Origin: JBEIUL01 sp044356865
Lineage (GTDB): Bacteria > Planctomycetota > Phycisphaerae > Phycisphaerales > SM1A02
Direction of reading: 5' to 3'
Assembly (NCBI GenBank): GCA_044356865.1
Contig: JBIKVN010000061.1
Location: 1-14,213 of the forward strand
DNA length: 14,213 nucleotides
Positions 12,700 through 14,213 of this stretch are shown here, piece after piece. The translations under genes and the position numbers were made by a program. Under the pieces are notes generated by a model. The model was not told the DNA's origin and did no database searches. It saw only the letters and a list, made by a program, of their open reading frames with translations. Each line of letters starts with the position of its first letter. Within the stretch, counting starts at the first letter, position 1.

Positions 12700-14213
12700 A
12701 TGCTTCTTCCCACCGCTCCGTGGCTGTCGCTTCTGGCGTCCGTGCTGGTCTCCGCCCCGCCCGCCACGGCCCCCAGGCCGGACGCGACCGCTCGGGAATG
12801 GACCGGGCTAACTCTCGGTGACGAGTTACCGGACTCAATGCAGCGGATCTTGGGCCGGGACCTCGTGAGCCGGGCCGGAAGGCCCAGGCTCATGCATCGG
12901 GACGAGACCTTCTTCGGTCCGGCCTGGCACTTCGAGAACGAAGAGACCGCCACGAGCCTGACCGCGGTTTGGGTGGACGGACAAGCTTCGGTCGTCGCCC
13001 GGTTCGGCGAGGAAACCTTCCACGCTTGGGTCGCTCGCGACGGCATTCGCGGGCGGGTCCTCCTGCCCGACCCGCTGCCGTGCGGCGGAGCCCTCGAGTT
13101 CACCAAGGCTCCAGCCGAGTCGGGCGGCGTGGCCGGGGCCTGCGACGGTCCCGAGCGGATCGACCTTCTCGTCCTCTGGTCGCCGGAGGCCGAAGACCAG
13201 GCCGCCTCGGCGGGTGGCATCGCAGCCCTCATCGCGGCCGCCGAGGCGTCGGCGAACGCGGCGTACGAGGCCAGCGGGATCCTGACCCGGATCGAAGTCG
13301 TCTACGCCACGCGACTCGACCTCGTGCAGTCGCCCTCGGGCATGGCGGCCGATCTCTACGCCATCAGCGATCCGGCCGACGGGATCGTGGACCTGGTCCA
13401 TCCCCTGCGCGACGCCCTCGCCGCCGACATGGTCGCCCTGATCGGGAAGACCGACGCGAACTACTGCGGCATCGCGTGGCTGATGACCAGCAACGGACCG
13501 GAGTCGGCCGGCAGCATGTTCAGCGTGACCGCCTGGAGCTGCCTCGGCGGCCAGGTGCTGGCCCACGAGCTCGGCCACAACATGGGCTGCTGCCACGCGC
13601 CCGGTGACGGCGGCGGGTGCACGAACGGCGGCATCTATCCCTACTCGGTCGGACACCGCTTCGTCGGCAACTCCGGCCAGCAGTACCGGACGATCATGGC
13701 CTACTCGCCGGGGACCCGCATCGATCGGTTCGCGAATCCCGAGGTCCTCTACAACGGCGTGGCGACCGGCGTGCCGGTGCCGGCCGACGGCTCGACCGGG
13801 CGGAGCAACGCCCGCACCATCAACGAGACGATGGGCACCATCGCCGCGTTCCGCTGCAGCGCGACCGCGACGGGGCTTGGTGATTGCGACGGGAACCTCG
13901 CCCTCGACGCGTTCGACCTTGCGAACCTGCGGGCGAGCGATCTCGACGGGAACGGCACGATCGACCGCTGCCAGCTGGACGGAAGCAGCCCGTGCCCCGG
14001 GCCGCTGGCGGTTCCCGCCGGTTCACCGCCGCTGCGGTTCACGCTGCCGGTCGCGGCCGCCGCCGGAGATCGCTGGGGTTCCGCGGTGGCCACCGACGGG
14101 CGCCGGTGGGCCGTCGGTGCCGAAGGGAAGCCCGTCGCGGGGCAGACCTTCGCGGGTGAAGTTCGCGTGGTGCGGCTGCGGGCCGACGGGCCGCTGGTCG
14201 AGGCAAGCCTCCG
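12700..14213 (+). CDS. Secreted metzincin-type zinc metalloprotease, 3' end outside the window
   Basis: The frame is open from ATG 12700 to the right edge (504 residues visible). GGAGG at 12691-12695, 4 nt before the ATG, fixes the start. A signal peptide (about 1-24) is followed by a probable pro-region (about 26-150) and a reprolysin-like catalytic domain (about 153-390). The zinc site HELGHNMGCCH (289-299) matches HExxHxxGxxH, with catalytic Glu290 and a likely Met-turn at Met333 in RTIMAYSPG. A dockerin-like EF-hand segment follows (about 395-429), with DCDGNLALDAFDL and DLDGNGTIDRCQL. After it comes the start of an FG-GAP/integrin-alpha-like repeat, GDRWGSAVATDGRRWAVGA. It is predicted to be an extracellular or surface protease; the substrate is unknown. 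It resembles M12/M72-type families and I cannot choose between them. The remaining propeller repeats presumably lie beyond the edge. Confidence 0.9.
   Translation, partial: MLLPTAPWLSLLASVLVSAPPATAPRPDATAREWTGLTLGDELPDSMQRILGRDLVSRAGRPRLMHRDETFFGPAWHFENEETATSLTAVWVDGQASVVARFGEETFHAWVARDGIRGRVLLPDPLPCGGALEFTKAPAESGGVAGACDGPERIDLLVLWSPEAEDQAASAGGIAALIAAAEASANAAYEASGILTRIEVVYATRLDLVQSPSGMAADLYAISDPADGIVDLVHPLRDALAADMVALIGKTDANYCGIAWLMTSNGPESAGSMFSVTAWSCLGGQVLAHELGHNMGCCHAPGDGGGCTNGGIYPYSVGHRFVGNSGQQYRTIMAYSPGTRIDRFANPEVLYNGVATGVPVPADGSTGRSNARTINETMGTIAAFRCSATATGLGDCDGNLALDAFDLANLRASDLDGNGTIDRCQLDGSSPCPGPLAVPAGSPPLRFTLPVAAAAGDRWGSAVATDGRRWAVGAEGKPVAGQTFAGEVRVVRLRADGPLVEASL

Noticed and set aside
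12398..12821. Short plus-strand open frames across the tlpA/protease gap
   Set aside because: They lack a ribosome binding site and domain features, run through the terminator hairpin, and enter the protease gene in the wrong frame.

Overview
The window looks like chromosome from a GC-rich planctomycete, most likely class Phycisphaerae. This is inferred from gene content, not from a marker gene. The indicators are a planctomycete-type dehydrogenase/HEAT/cytochrome c protein, dockerin-like EF-hand tails (motif DLDGNGRVDSADL and relatives), and a tandem pair of zinc-ribbon membrane proteins. Coding density is very high. No tRNA, rRNA, CRISPR array, transposase, phage gene or recognisable defence system was seen.

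Layout. Positions 2-2404 (+): the 3' part of a tetratricopeptide-type protein, then a RuvC/RNase H-fold protein. 2417-2884 (-): a GNAT acetyltransferase. 2929-5471 (+): two overlapping zinc-ribbon membrane proteins. 5472-6962 (-): a Tat-exported FAD oxidoreductase of the berberine-bridge-enzyme type. 7014-7760 (+): a secreted C-type-lectin-like protein with a dockerin-like tail. 7777-10035 (-): a large exported dehydrogenase/cytochrome c protein. 10069-10266 (+): a 65-residue membrane protein. 10282-12195 (-): a three-gene run, in transcription order a TlpA/ResA-like thioredoxin, a winged-helix-type protein, and a PgeF/YfiH purine nucleoside phosphorylase. 12196-12699: the only large non-coding stretch, with RNA-structure signals. 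12700 to the right edge (+): a secreted metzincin-type metalloprotease, cut by the window end.

How the genes relate. Many products are predicted to be exported (oxidoreductase, lectin-like protein, cytochrome protein, thioredoxin, protease), which fits a cell with a busy periplasm or surface. No single pathway ties the genes together. Strand alternates almost gene by gene. Convergent pairs are separated by 0-16 bp, and three of the four divergent pairs share 33-51 bp promoter regions. Several starts sit only 6-10 nt downstream of a -10-like hexamer, suggesting leaderless or near-leaderless transcripts.

The most unexplained part is the tlpA/protease intergenic region. It holds a strong plus-strand intrinsic terminator with a competing upstream hairpin, a second hairpin with a T-tract on the minus strand, and a repeated CTCCTTTCG element. 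I found no convincing new multi-gene system.
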